Shown: one piece after another, positions 8,977-16,272 of the stretch | Layout: each line of letters begins with the position of its first letter | How positions within the stretch are numbered: the stretch's first letter is position 1 | Assembly (NCBI RefSeq): GCF_003345295.1 | Contig: NZ_CP031056.1 | Coordinates: 1,178,001 to 1,242,000, forward strand | Direction: 5' to 3' | Origin: Vibrio splendidus | GTDB lineage: Bacteria > Pseudomonadota > Gammaproteobacteria > Enterobacterales > Vibrionaceae | Length of the DNA stretch: 64,000 nt | Position numbers and translations under genes: made by a program | Notes under the pieces: generated by a model | Database searches by the model: none | What the model saw: the letters and a program-made list of their open reading frames with translations, nothing else | What the model was told of the DNA's origin: nothing

Positions 8977-10245
8977 TTAATAAAACGTAACGACTTGGTT
9001 TCGTCCGTTGTCTTTCGCTTGGTAGAGCGCTTTGTCTGCACGTTTGATGGCAGTACGTATCGATTCATGCTCCTTAAGCTGCGTTACTCCAGTCGAAGCC
9101 GTTACTTTAAGCGCTTTAGGCCAAGGGCTTTGGTCCATTGCTCGGTAAAAACTATCGATAGATTCGTTACACTGTAGCGCAGTTTGTTCCAGGCAAACGA
9201 GTAGAAACTCCTCACCACCCCAGCGATAAAGCAAGTACTGGTCACCAAGGCTCTCGTTCGCCGTTGCGACAAACTGAATAAGTACTTTGTCACCCACTTC
9301 ATGGCCATGTTGATCGTTGATTTGCTTAAAATGGTCTAAATCAAACAACGCGATGTGAATCGTTTTTCCTTGTTGCGCCAACCATTCGAAGTCATAGAAG
9401 GTATCTAACGCTTCGGTTCGGTTTCTACATCCGGTTAACGGATCGGTTGTGGCCTTTACCTTGAGCTCTTCAATTTCTTCGGTCAAATGGTGTTGTTGCT
9501 CTGCTGCACGCGTTTTGCTTCGCTGTGCGATGTGTAACGCACAACCTACATAACAGATGGCATAGGTCACCCATAATCCAATTAAGAGTTCGCCTAACAA
9601 AGCTTTGCTGATGATTTTACCGTAGAAAACAATGCTCGAGATCTTAAGTGAATGGTGTCCATCTAGCGTGCTGGCTCCAAGCCCGAGCTCAACAGACACC
9701 GCGTTTGTAATGTCTACCGCGCTACTAGTAATAGGTTGGTTGTAATGGTCAATCCACCAAAAAGGGACGTTGAAGTAGTTTAAGTCGATGTTGTTTTTAT
9801 CTGGTAACGAGAAGTCTAAGCGATTGAACTTATTCGACATAGCATCGCCTTTCACGCTGTAATTCTTGTCGTAATTACGAATGTAGAAGCGAAACCTTGG
9901 GTCTTCTTGGCCTTGGTAATCCATATTAATGGTGACCGAATCGAACGTAGAGAGATCGAGCCCTTTACCTTGTGTCGATATAACGAATTCAATTTCACAG
10001 AAGGGCAAGCTATAGGTTCGTTCAAAGTCACACTGTAACTCAATTCCATCTTCTGTCTTATGTAATAAGCCTACGGTGCCACCATCGTGGTCTCTGTCTG
10101 TGTTAACGCGTGTAGGGTATTTGTCAGGTGTAATAACGTAGCTCTTATTCATGAGCGTATTAAAAGAGCTCAACGACACTAGCGTGATTGTTAGGCAAAA
10201 AATCGAAAGGAATATGTTGAGTTTTCGGAATGCTTTGTCGCTCAT
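8977..10245 (-). CDS. Diguanylate cyclase with periplasmic sensor region
   Basis: The product has 422 residues. An N-terminal TM helix (about 8-30) and a second one near 230-250 bracket a beta-rich periplasmic domain. The C-terminal GGDEF domain carries TDPLTGCRNR, FDLDHFKQINDQHGHEVGD and the active-site signature YRWGGEEFLLV. It should make c-di-GMP. The usual RxxD inhibitory site five residues before GGEEF is not seen (the sequence there is ESLGD), so product inhibition may be absent. The ATG at 10245 (MSDKAFRKL) is preferred to an upstream in-frame start because the TM helix then begins close to the N-terminus. Confidence 0.88.
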   Translation of the reverse strand: MSDKAFRKLNIFLSIFCLTITLVSLSSFNTLMNKSYVITPDKYPTRVNTDRDHDGGTVGLLHKTEDGIELQCDFERTYSLPFCEIEFVISTQGKGLDLSTFDSVTINMDYQGQEDPRFRFYIRNYDKNYSVKGDAMSNKFNRLDFSLPDKNNIDLNYFNVPFWWIDHYNQPITSSAVDITNAVSVELGLGASTLDGHHSLKISSIVFYGKIISKALLGELLIGLWVTYAICYVGCALHIAQRSKTRAAEQQHHLTEEIEELKVKATTDPLTGCRNRTEALDTFYDFEWLAQQGKTIHIALFDLDHFKQINDQHGHEVGDKVLIQFVATANESLGDQYLLYRWGGEEFLLVCLEQTALQCNESIDSFYRAMDQSPWPKALKVTASTGVTQLKEHESIRTAIKRADKALYQAKDNGRNQVVTFY

Positions 10246-10479
10246 GATACTAACCCGTACACGTGATTCGAATGTAATGCGCAATGCCTTAGAGTTGGCG
10301 CAATCGGAGATTAGAGTATTAGCATTGATAAAATTGCTACACCCAGAACTTATCCAGAATTGACGGTTATACAGGAAAGCGCACCATTAGACCAAATTCA
10401 AGTTTAAAAATTGAACGCAGACTCTTGATTCTGAATGTTATTTTCTCAAAAAGTACGGTTGTTACGGGGGTTATAATTT

Positions 10480-10499
10480 AACTGTATATTTATACAGTT
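10480..10499. promoter_or_regulatory. LexA-type SOS box
   Basis: The 20-bp near-palindrome AACTGTATATTTATACAGTT fits the LexA consensus CTGT-N8-ACAG. A TATAAT hexamer lies at 10472-10477, directly beside it. The next genes on the plus strand are the ORFs at 10551-11254. The rest of 10246-10669 shows only very short frames (for example an ATG at 10618 with GGAGG in front, 30 codons). Confidence 0.6.
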
Positions 10500-10669
10500 A
10501 AATTTAAAGTGGCTCGTCTTGTTGTAATCAGAGCGGTGTGTGCAAGTTTTATGGCTTGCTGTGATAACGAGTCACAAGACCAAAGTTACTGTTCATCAAT
10601 TAAAGTGGAGGGCAGTTATGTTGCAGTGTCACTTTGCAAGCTTAATTTTATCGAAACACTTTATTGTCT

Positions 10670-11254
10670 ATGAGAGCATTCGTAACACTCATTTTGTCTT
10701 TCATTCCTAATTACGAGCTATGGTGCGATACCAACTTGAATACTACGCATATCGATGGAAAACGAAGTGATGGCGTTCCTTCAAGCTTTTTGGCGAAGCT
10801 TCAGGGTTTAATTACTTCTTCACAAACGAAAGCTTTCGCGTTATCAGGGGTTATGGTCGCTATCGGGGCTTTAGCTCGGACAAATAACTTCTTAAGGGTT
10901 GTCGCGATTGTTACAGGAATTGTGATGACTAAAATATTAATCACTAAATCTAATCAACTTATCCGGGAAAACTTAGAGCATTTTAAAGATACTTTTGATA
11001 GAGAATTAGGACATTATGTAAATTCAAGGACTAAAGCTAAAGTAGTCAAATCATGTCAATTCCATTTTAAAATGTCCTTATTTGTACTCAATAGGAATGT
11101 CCCCTTGTTAAGTCTTTCGAATGGAGGCTTTAATGGTTCGGTGAGCACTGTGTTGATGGCTCGAGACGCTTGTTTTCAACGATTTGGGTTTGTTGCAGGT
11201 TTGAATTCGAGTTTTCGATGCCCGTATTGGATGGCGATTTCACCGTTTGGGTAG
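10670..11254 (+). CDS. Hypothetical membrane protein, 3' end replaced by IS sequence
   Basis: I do not recognise this ORF. Its first ~128 codons precede the insertion sequence and encode a hydrophobic segment (about AFALSGVMVAIGALA and VVAIVTGIVMTKIL, probably two TM helices) followed by a charged helix. The frame then runs into IS DNA near 11054 and ends at 11254, so the tail is not native. No good ribosome binding site precedes ATG 10670 or the in-frame TTG at 10664. The LexA-type box 170 bp upstream suggests damage-inducible expression, which is inference only. Confidence 0.35.
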   Translation: MRAFVTLILSFIPNYELWCDTNLNTTHIDGKRSDGVPSSFLAKLQGLITSSQTKAFALSGVMVAIGALARTNNFLRVVAIVTGIVMTKILITKSNQLIRENLEHFKDTFDRELGHYVNSRTKAKVVKSCQFHFKMSLFVLNRNVPLLSLSNGGFNGSVSTVLMARDACFQRFGFVAGLNSSFRCPYWMAISPFG

Positions 11255-12226
11255 TCGAGTATCTTGACATGTTCGTGCGCGAGTCGGCTGTTTTCTTCAG
11301 TAGGTTCAATGAGATAAATCACTTTATCGTATTGAAATGTCAGCGACTTTGAGAGCTTGCGGGTTTCTTGCCAACTGAAAATATCGTCGAGTTCTTGCTT
11401 GGACTCTCGAACCGGACGATGCATGTCTTTTGGGTATTGAGCGGGCTTAGCAAAGCGATGGTTAAAATCGGCGGTGAAGTAGGGAAGCCAGGCGTTGGCT
11501 TGTTCGATGGTGTCGATACCTTGTAAGCGCATCTCTTTAACCAGCCGGCCTTGCAGCGTGAGGTTGGCTCGCTCAACGCGGCCTTTGGCTTGGGAGCTGT
11601 TGGCACAGATGAGTTCTATGGCCAGTTCTTTCAGCACGCGCCCGTACGGCCAGTCGCATCATCAATGAACACCAATAGGCAACATTTGTCGCTGCGGCCT
11701 TCAAACCAGTCATGATGGGAGCCGTCAATTTGGATAAGTTCGCCCAAGCAATCACGACGGTAACGAGGCTGATAGACTCGAGGTTTGCGTTGTGAATGTG
11801 GAAGCCACAGTCCGTCGGCGATCATCCATTGACGGAGTGTTTCTTTAGAGACGGATAGATTGTGTCGTTCAGTCAGTTTTTCCAGAGCGAACGTTGGTGA
11901 GAAGTCAGAGTAATGCTCACGGATAAGTTTCAGTATTTCAATTCTGAAATGTTCTGAGTAGCGTCGATTACTTGGGCGTCCACGCGCTGCGTGTGTAAGA
12001 CTTTGAGCGCCAAGAGATACAAGTTTGTTTACCAAACGTCGGATATGACGCGCAGACAGATTCAAAATGATAGTAGCGTCAACTTGGCGTAGTTGTTTTT
12101 CACGTACGTCAGTAAGCACCTTGAATCGCTGAATATCTTTTTCACTCATAGTAATAAGCATCCGGATAACTCCTAAGCAGACCAATATAGGTAAGCTTAG
12201 GAGGACATTACTAAATTGCTCTAACA
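11054..12226 (-). mobile_element. ISNCY-like insertion sequence, internally deleted
   Basis: A transposase-coding region of integrase-core type lies between ends that share AATGTCC and CAATT motifs (TGTCAATTCC... at 11054 and, on the other strand, TGTTAGAGCAATTTAG ending at 12226). No clear target duplication is visible. The right end lies about five bases from the left dif-like site of the prophage. Confidence 0.65.
11176..12149 (-). pseudogene. ISNCY-family transposase, broken by an internal deletion
   Basis: The N-terminal part (from ATG 12149, MSEKDIQRFKVL) has a helix-turn-helix region and the start of an rve-type catalytic core (ELIQIDGSHHDWFE, then LLVFIDDATGR). The frame then ends within a few codons at 11631. 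A second frame resumes directly with VLKELAIELICANSSQAKGRVERANLTLQG and the C-terminal domain. In intact relatives a segment of several tens of residues, containing the second catalytic Asp, lies between these two motifs. A short deletion that also changed the frame is therefore the simplest reading. The element should not transpose by itself. Confidence 0.8.
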
Positions 12227-12231
12227 AGCCA

Positions 12232-12260
12232 ACTGCGTATTATGTCTGCTTATGTTCAAT
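12232..12260 (+). other. Left dif-like attachment site of the prophage
   Basis: ACTGCGTATTA - TGTCTGC - TTATGTTCAAT. The two 11-bp arms each match the right site at 10 of 11 positions (XerC-type arm left, XerD-type arm right). The central spacer is 7 bp instead of 6. The site marks the left limit of the filamentous prophage. Confidence 0.7.
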
Positions 12261-12312
12261 CGTGCATATCTACTTGAATCAGTGCAACCTCTTGTATTTA
12301 GAGGTTTTATCA

Positions 12313-12687
12313 TTGAAGTATCGCGAAATGAGTAAGAATTACATTTTTCGAGAGTTAGAGTGCCAAATGACTAAGGAAGAGGTCGCTGAACTGTGTTTTA
12401 AAACTGTGAGGACTGTCACGGGTTGGGATGAAGGAAAACCGATGCCACCCGAATGTAAAAGGCTTATGCGTATGGCAAAAGGTCGGGAACTCAGCGTAAG
12501 TGAGGATTGGGAACAGTTCAAAATGTTATATGACAGTATGGAGCTGCCGACAGGCCAAGTGGTGAGGCCACAACAAATTTTGGCAGGGATTGCTCTATTG
12601 GGAATTCAGTCTGAATTAGAGATTAAGACTTCAACTCACTTACTTGGGTTAGCTAGAGCGATAGCCAAAATTAAGAAAAGGGATTAG
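12313..12687 (+). CDS. DUF3653-type phage regulatory protein
   Basis: This 124-residue protein resembles the DUF3653 family common in Vibrio filamentous phages. A helix-turn-helix-like segment (MTKEEVAELCFKTVRTVTGWDEGKPMPPECKRLM) spans about residues 17-50. The C-terminal part reads LPTGQVVRPQQILAGIALL. I prefer TTG 12313 because a GAGG lies about 9 nt before it and family members often begin near KYRE. An ATG at 12328 is the alternative. It is transcribed towards the RelA/SpoT gene, with a shared terminator between them. Confidence 0.7.
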   Translation: MKYREMSKNYIFRELECQMTKEEVAELCFKTVRTVTGWDEGKPMPPECKRLMRMAKGRELSVSEDWEQFKMLYDSMELPTGQVVRPQQILAGIALLGIQSELEIKTSTHLLGLARAIAKIKKRD

Positions 12688-12836
12688 AAAAGTATGATTT
12701 TCTCGATGAGAGTTCAAAGTCTAAATTACATTAACTAACATGATGTGACTCTAGTTGATAAGGTGACCTTGACTGGTACGAAGAACTGTCCTGTTTTGAA
12801 TAATCCAGTCCTCCTTTTTGGTCATATCAAGGAGAA

Positions 12837-12873
12837 AGAAGCCGAACCTTTATCGAGAGGGTTCGGCTTTTTA
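12837..12873. terminator. Bidirectional terminator
   Basis: The stem AAGCCGAACC / GGTTCGGCTT with an 11-nt loop is flanked by A and T runs. It lies between the convergent DUF3653 and RelA/SpoT genes. Confidence 0.85.
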
Positions 12874-12877
12874 ACAA

Positions 12878-13939
12878 TTAACCTAGTGCCATTAAGCTAA
12901 CGCCATATTGTTCCGAAATATAATGCCAATCCATTTCCCGCTTCTCAAAATATTCCATCACTTCGGCTTCATGATCTGAGTTATAAGTAAATACGGCGTA
13001 GTCAAGAGGGTATAAAGTTGAGAAATATTTCTCATAGTCGCCCAAGATCAAAGCTAGCCTTATGATTCCGAGCTCGGAAATTGAATTCGTACCGCCAACG
13101 TTCTTTAAAGGAATCATCATCAATACATCACTTGTTATCAATTTGTCGAAATCTTCTAATGTCGTGATCCCTAATCTTTCTAATTCGGCTATCCCTTTCG
13201 CGCTGTGGTCTAGTATCAGCTCATATCCAGAGGCCAAGAAAGACTCGAATTTAGATTGTAAGTATTGCGCAATTGAAACAGATGTAATCGGAATGTTTAA
13301 ATTACCTTCCTTAGTAGCAATTTTTGATTTTTCTGAAATGGTGTCTATTTCTTGTGATATTTGGTTGAACTCCCTATCAGACATTTCAAGTACACCTGCA
13401 AGTATTTTGAAACGTCGGCTGATATCAGGTGGCAGTTTCCCTGAAAATTTATAGTTTCGGTCATGTTCAATTTCTGCCCAAGCGTGTTGTAAAATAGTCC
13501 TAACCTGAATCTCGAAATGTCTATTCTCAAACTGTTTATACTCAGGGAGCTTTAGCCTGTCTTTTTTTAATTTTGCGACATAATGAACAGATTTATAACC
13601 AACTTTATCAATACCTAAATCGTCACTTTTGTTGGAACTGTTTTGAGTGTCAATTGAGAAATTATCTTCAATTACTTTACAAATCGAATCGTTCTCACTT
13701 TCGACGTAAGTGATTATTCTTACGCCGCTAAAATCTTGAATCTGGTTGATTGGGTCATCGTACTTGTCATTACTACCTTTCTCCCTGACACTGTCTAAAG
13801 TTTTAGTTCGAGAACTAATTTGATGATACGAGAGACCACTTGTTTCGAAAACTTCAGATAATAAAGATTCAACTTTGTTTGATAACCGCTTGTACACTGG
13901 TTGGTTATCTATATACCAATCTATTAGGTTATTTTTCAT
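12878..13939 (-). CDS. RelA/SpoT-domain nucleotidyltransferase, prophage cargo
   Basis: The product has 353 residues. The N-terminal two thirds is a small-alarmone-synthetase fold with all the recognisable landmarks: RTKTLDSVREKG (ATP-side R/K/S), QDFSGVRIITYV, VGYKSVHYV (G-loop Tyr/His) and FEIQVRTILQHAWAEIEHDRNYKF. There is no HD hydrolase domain, so it would only synthesise. The last ~130 residues contain a helix-hairpin-like stretch (GIAELERLGITTLEDFDKL). Related stand-alone proteins either make (p)ppGpp or act as toxins (toxSAS, for example CapRel, which senses phage). Start ATG 13939 is chosen because it begins the conserved part. It sits downstream of zot, where CTXphi carries its toxin genes. 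Confidence 0.8.
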   Translation of the reverse strand: MKNNLIDWYIDNQPVYKRLSNKVESLLSEVFETSGLSYHQISSRTKTLDSVREKGSNDKYDDPINQIQDFSGVRIITYVESENDSICKVIEDNFSIDTQNSSNKSDDLGIDKVGYKSVHYVAKLKKDRLKLPEYKQFENRHFEIQVRTILQHAWAEIEHDRNYKFSGKLPPDISRRFKILAGVLEMSDREFNQISQEIDTISEKSKIATKEGNLNIPITSVSIAQYLQSKFESFLASGYELILDHSAKGIAELERLGITTLEDFDKLITSDVLMMIPLKNVGGTNSISELGIIRLALILGDYEKYFSTLYPLDYAVFTYNSDHEAEVMEYFEKREMDWHYISEQYGVSLMALG

Positions 13940-14498
13940 TATATTCTCAGTACATAATAGACAACCCAATGTAGGTTAGGTTGTGATTTGTGGGTAGTAC
14001 GTGACGATGGCAATTGGTCACAGCTATATGACAATGGAAAAAAATATTAGATATCATATCTTCAAACCAAATCTTTAAAAGTAGTTTTCGAATTAATTTC
14101 GAGAAAAATCAGATGATAAAGGAGCTCGAAGAGAAATGAATGACCTGTGAGCTTGATAGTCTCGTCGAATTTACCCCCGTGATACAACACGGGGGTTGCT
14201 GCCCACAGCGTCGCGCTCGCTGTTCAGCTCTCACGACTCACGCGAAGCTGTGAGCAGAATAGAAAGAGTTGTTAGTTAGATGGGTTGCAGTAGCAAAAAG
14301 CCCCACTAATGCTGTGAGGCTCTGCTAGGGTGATCTTGGCAATGTGAAGGGCGGTGATGTGGTTTCATCAAGTCAGCTACGCTTCGCTGCTTTTCGGGCA
14401 TTTGGGGAAGTCATACCCAATAACTGTATCGAGTGCCCTTATCCCTGCGGGGCGAGTATGTCATTTTTTGACATACCTCCGTTCAAGTGTGTCATTCG
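13940..14498. other. Prophage intergenic region with hairpin cluster (candidate origin/packaging region)
   Basis: No gene is supported in this stretch. It contains a perfect 9-bp hairpin, ACCCCCGTG-atacaa-CACGGGGGT (14173-14196), further GC-rich potential stems (CAGCG/CGCTG at about 14206-14224; GCTCTCAC/GTGAGC at about 14227-14255) and GTATGTCA-ttttt-TGACATAC (about 14456-14476). In filamentous phages the noncoding region holds the origins and the packaging hairpin. Assigning those roles here is inference. Confidence 0.5.
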
Positions 14499-15923
14499 TC
14501 ACATGCTGAAGATATCGACAGACCTTTGAACATCCTCAACTCTACCACTCATCAAATCGTTACTTTCAGAAGCGATAGCAACGCCACTCGATGTAGGTGG
14601 ACACGTTAAAACCCTCGACACTGATTTAGAGCGCACTTGAATCAAGCAATCATCAATCAATTCGAAGCGGTAGCCGTAGCGATTCAATACAGCAGAGCGT
14701 ATATAAAAGGTGTCTACACCTTTATCTATTCTAAAGACAAAGTCCGAGTACTCACCAAAGCCCTTTGGATAAACCGTTCTACTTACTGACGTAAGATAGA
14801 CCGCTGTAGAGCCGTTGAATACTGGAAAAGCATCAAAGAAAGGATTCACAGCATCAGGAAGACTTTCAGCAGAAGCTTGAGAAGTAACATTGCTAGAACC
14901 CACCCGAACAGAACTTTCCCCATCTTGGATAGAAACATTTTCAGATACTGGAACGTGAGCCGGAGTAGATAGAGTAGGTGAGTTGGTAGAGGCAGCTGGC
15001 GCATCAACCGTTTGAACTTCACCCACATCAGAATCAGATAGTACATAAGATAAATCCCATAGAAATTTGCCAATGGCCACGACCCCAATAATGATCGCAA
15101 GAATGAATTTTGGTGACTTCAAAACCGAGATGTCGGATTTAGTTGCGTTAAAGCCTCCAGTTCCGGTGGACTGATAAAGCGCGAATACATCAACAGGAAC
15201 TTTCTTTGTGGTACTACTCGCCATGTCGGCTTTAGTGGAGGGAGCTGTCTTCGTGGATTTTGGAGGGTGGTTAAAAATCCTAGGCTTACGACTTCGAAAG
15301 AAAGTATCCGTTGAGCGGTGAGAATAAGCTTCACCGGCACACCCTTTTAACCAAGTGGGGATTGCAGTGTAATCAGGTGTAAGCATGACAATATCCCATT
15401 GGTATTTTCTATGTCGCATGAATGCACCGTAGAAATCGAACGGGTAGAGCAGTCTGTTATTTTCATCAAGTTGGGTTCGTTCACAATCATCAACGTCACC
15501 CACTTCAAAAGAATCAGGGTCAACCGGAAGCCAACGAGAATAGAACAGTTCTGAAAAGTCTTTAGGTAGGTAATCTACGAACTCAGAAAAGGGCTTTTGC
15601 AAGAACTTCTCACGCTTAAATCCTGCTTCGGGACAATACAAATCCTGACACTCATCAATCACAACGAATGCACCAAGAGGCATCCAGTTAAACCAGTTTT
15701 GCCAAAGCATTACCCCCTCAGAAGATCGTGTAAAGATCCTAATCAAGCGTGCTGAATCTGGAAACTTTTCACCTAACAATTCTTCGATAGATTCTTTAGG
15801 TTTCAAGCCCTCAATATTCGTGACAACGATACGACCCTCACGCAAGGCAGGGAGGATTTCGAACCATGTTACGTAAGCGGTTTTATAAGCCCCGTTAGAG
15901 CCATGACGAAAGGAAACAGCCAT
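14499..15923 (-). CDS. zot: Zot-like assembly protein (pI)
   Basis: This 474-residue protein is the phage assembly ATPase of the Zot/pI family, which drives virion extrusion through the inner membrane. The Walker A motif GSNGAYKT lies a few residues from the start and Walker B is FVVIDECQD. A single TM helix follows near residue 205-225 (KFILAIIIGVVAIGKFLWDL), and a periplasmic Ser/Thr-rich tail runs to the end. Start ATG 15923 (MAVSFRHGS) puts the P-loop where the family has it. The upstream in-frame ATG lies inside the previous gene. The tail toxin peptide of V. cholerae Zot cannot be judged here. It is spaced one base after the DUF2523-like gene. Confidence 0.92.
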   Translation of the reverse strand: MAVSFRHGSNGAYKTAYVTWFEILPALREGRIVVTNIEGLKPKESIEELLGEKFPDSARLIRIFTRSSEGVMLWQNWFNWMPLGAFVVIDECQDLYCPEAGFKREKFLQKPFSEFVDYLPKDFSELFYSRWLPVDPDSFEVGDVDDCERTQLDENNRLLYPFDFYGAFMRHRKYQWDIVMLTPDYTAIPTWLKGCAGEAYSHRSTDTFFRSRKPRIFNHPPKSTKTAPSTKADMASSTTKKVPVDVFALYQSTGTGGFNATKSDISVLKSPKFILAIIIGVVAIGKFLWDLSYVLSDSDVGEVQTVDAPAASTNSPTLSTPAHVPVSENVSIQDGESSVRVGSSNVTSQASAESLPDAVNPFFDAFPVFNGSTAVYLTSVSRTVYPKGFGEYSDFVFRIDKGVDTFYIRSAVLNRYGYRFELIDDCLIQVRSKSVSRVLTCPPTSSGVAIASESNDLMSGRVEDVQRSVDIFSM

Positions 15924-15924
15924 A

Positions 15925-16269
15925 TCACCAACCCATAATTCTAAGCACAAATGCCGTAGCAAATGCATCAACAACAATTCGAACTGAATCAACAATGCCG
16001 AACTGGTAACAGGCAAAGCGTAAGTCTGAGGGAAGCTTGTTAAAAGCCATGTTCAACACCGTGTAGACCTCATATTCAGAAAGCAACAAAGAGGCAACGT
16101 TATAGGCCATTTCTAGCATTTGGATTTTTAGGTAGATATAGAGCTTAATGAACCAAAACCATGCGTATGTGAACACGTCCAGAAACAAGTCCGGTATGGT
16201 GGCGAAGAAGTCGTAAATACTGCCAAAGACAGAAACAATGTAATCAAGTGCGCTGTAGAAATATTCCAT
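15925..16269 (-). CDS. pVI-like minor coat protein (DUF2523-type)
   Basis: This 114-residue protein has three hydrophobic segments (about 8-30, 33-55 and 92-113). Its position between pIII-like and zot genes equals that of gene VI in M13. Proteins here in Vibrio and Pseudomonas filamentous phages are annotated DUF2523. Its stop lies directly before the zot start and its ATG is 3 nt after the pIII-like stop, so the three genes form one translationally packed unit. Confidence 0.8.
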   Translation of the reverse strand: MEYFYSALDYIVSVFGSIYDFFATIPDLFLDVFTYAWFWFIKLYIYLKIQMLEMAYNVASLLLSEYEVYTVLNMAFNKLPSDLRFACYQFGIVDSVRIVVDAFATAFVLRIMGW

Positions 16270-16272
16270 GAT

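Noticed and set aside
14344..14529. 61-codon plus-strand frame at the zot 3' end
   Set aside because: It overlaps hairpins and the zot end, with no ribosome site. It is more likely part of the phage noncoding region.
15119..15340. 73-codon frame inside zot
   Set aside because: Shadow frame of a well-supported gene on the same strand.
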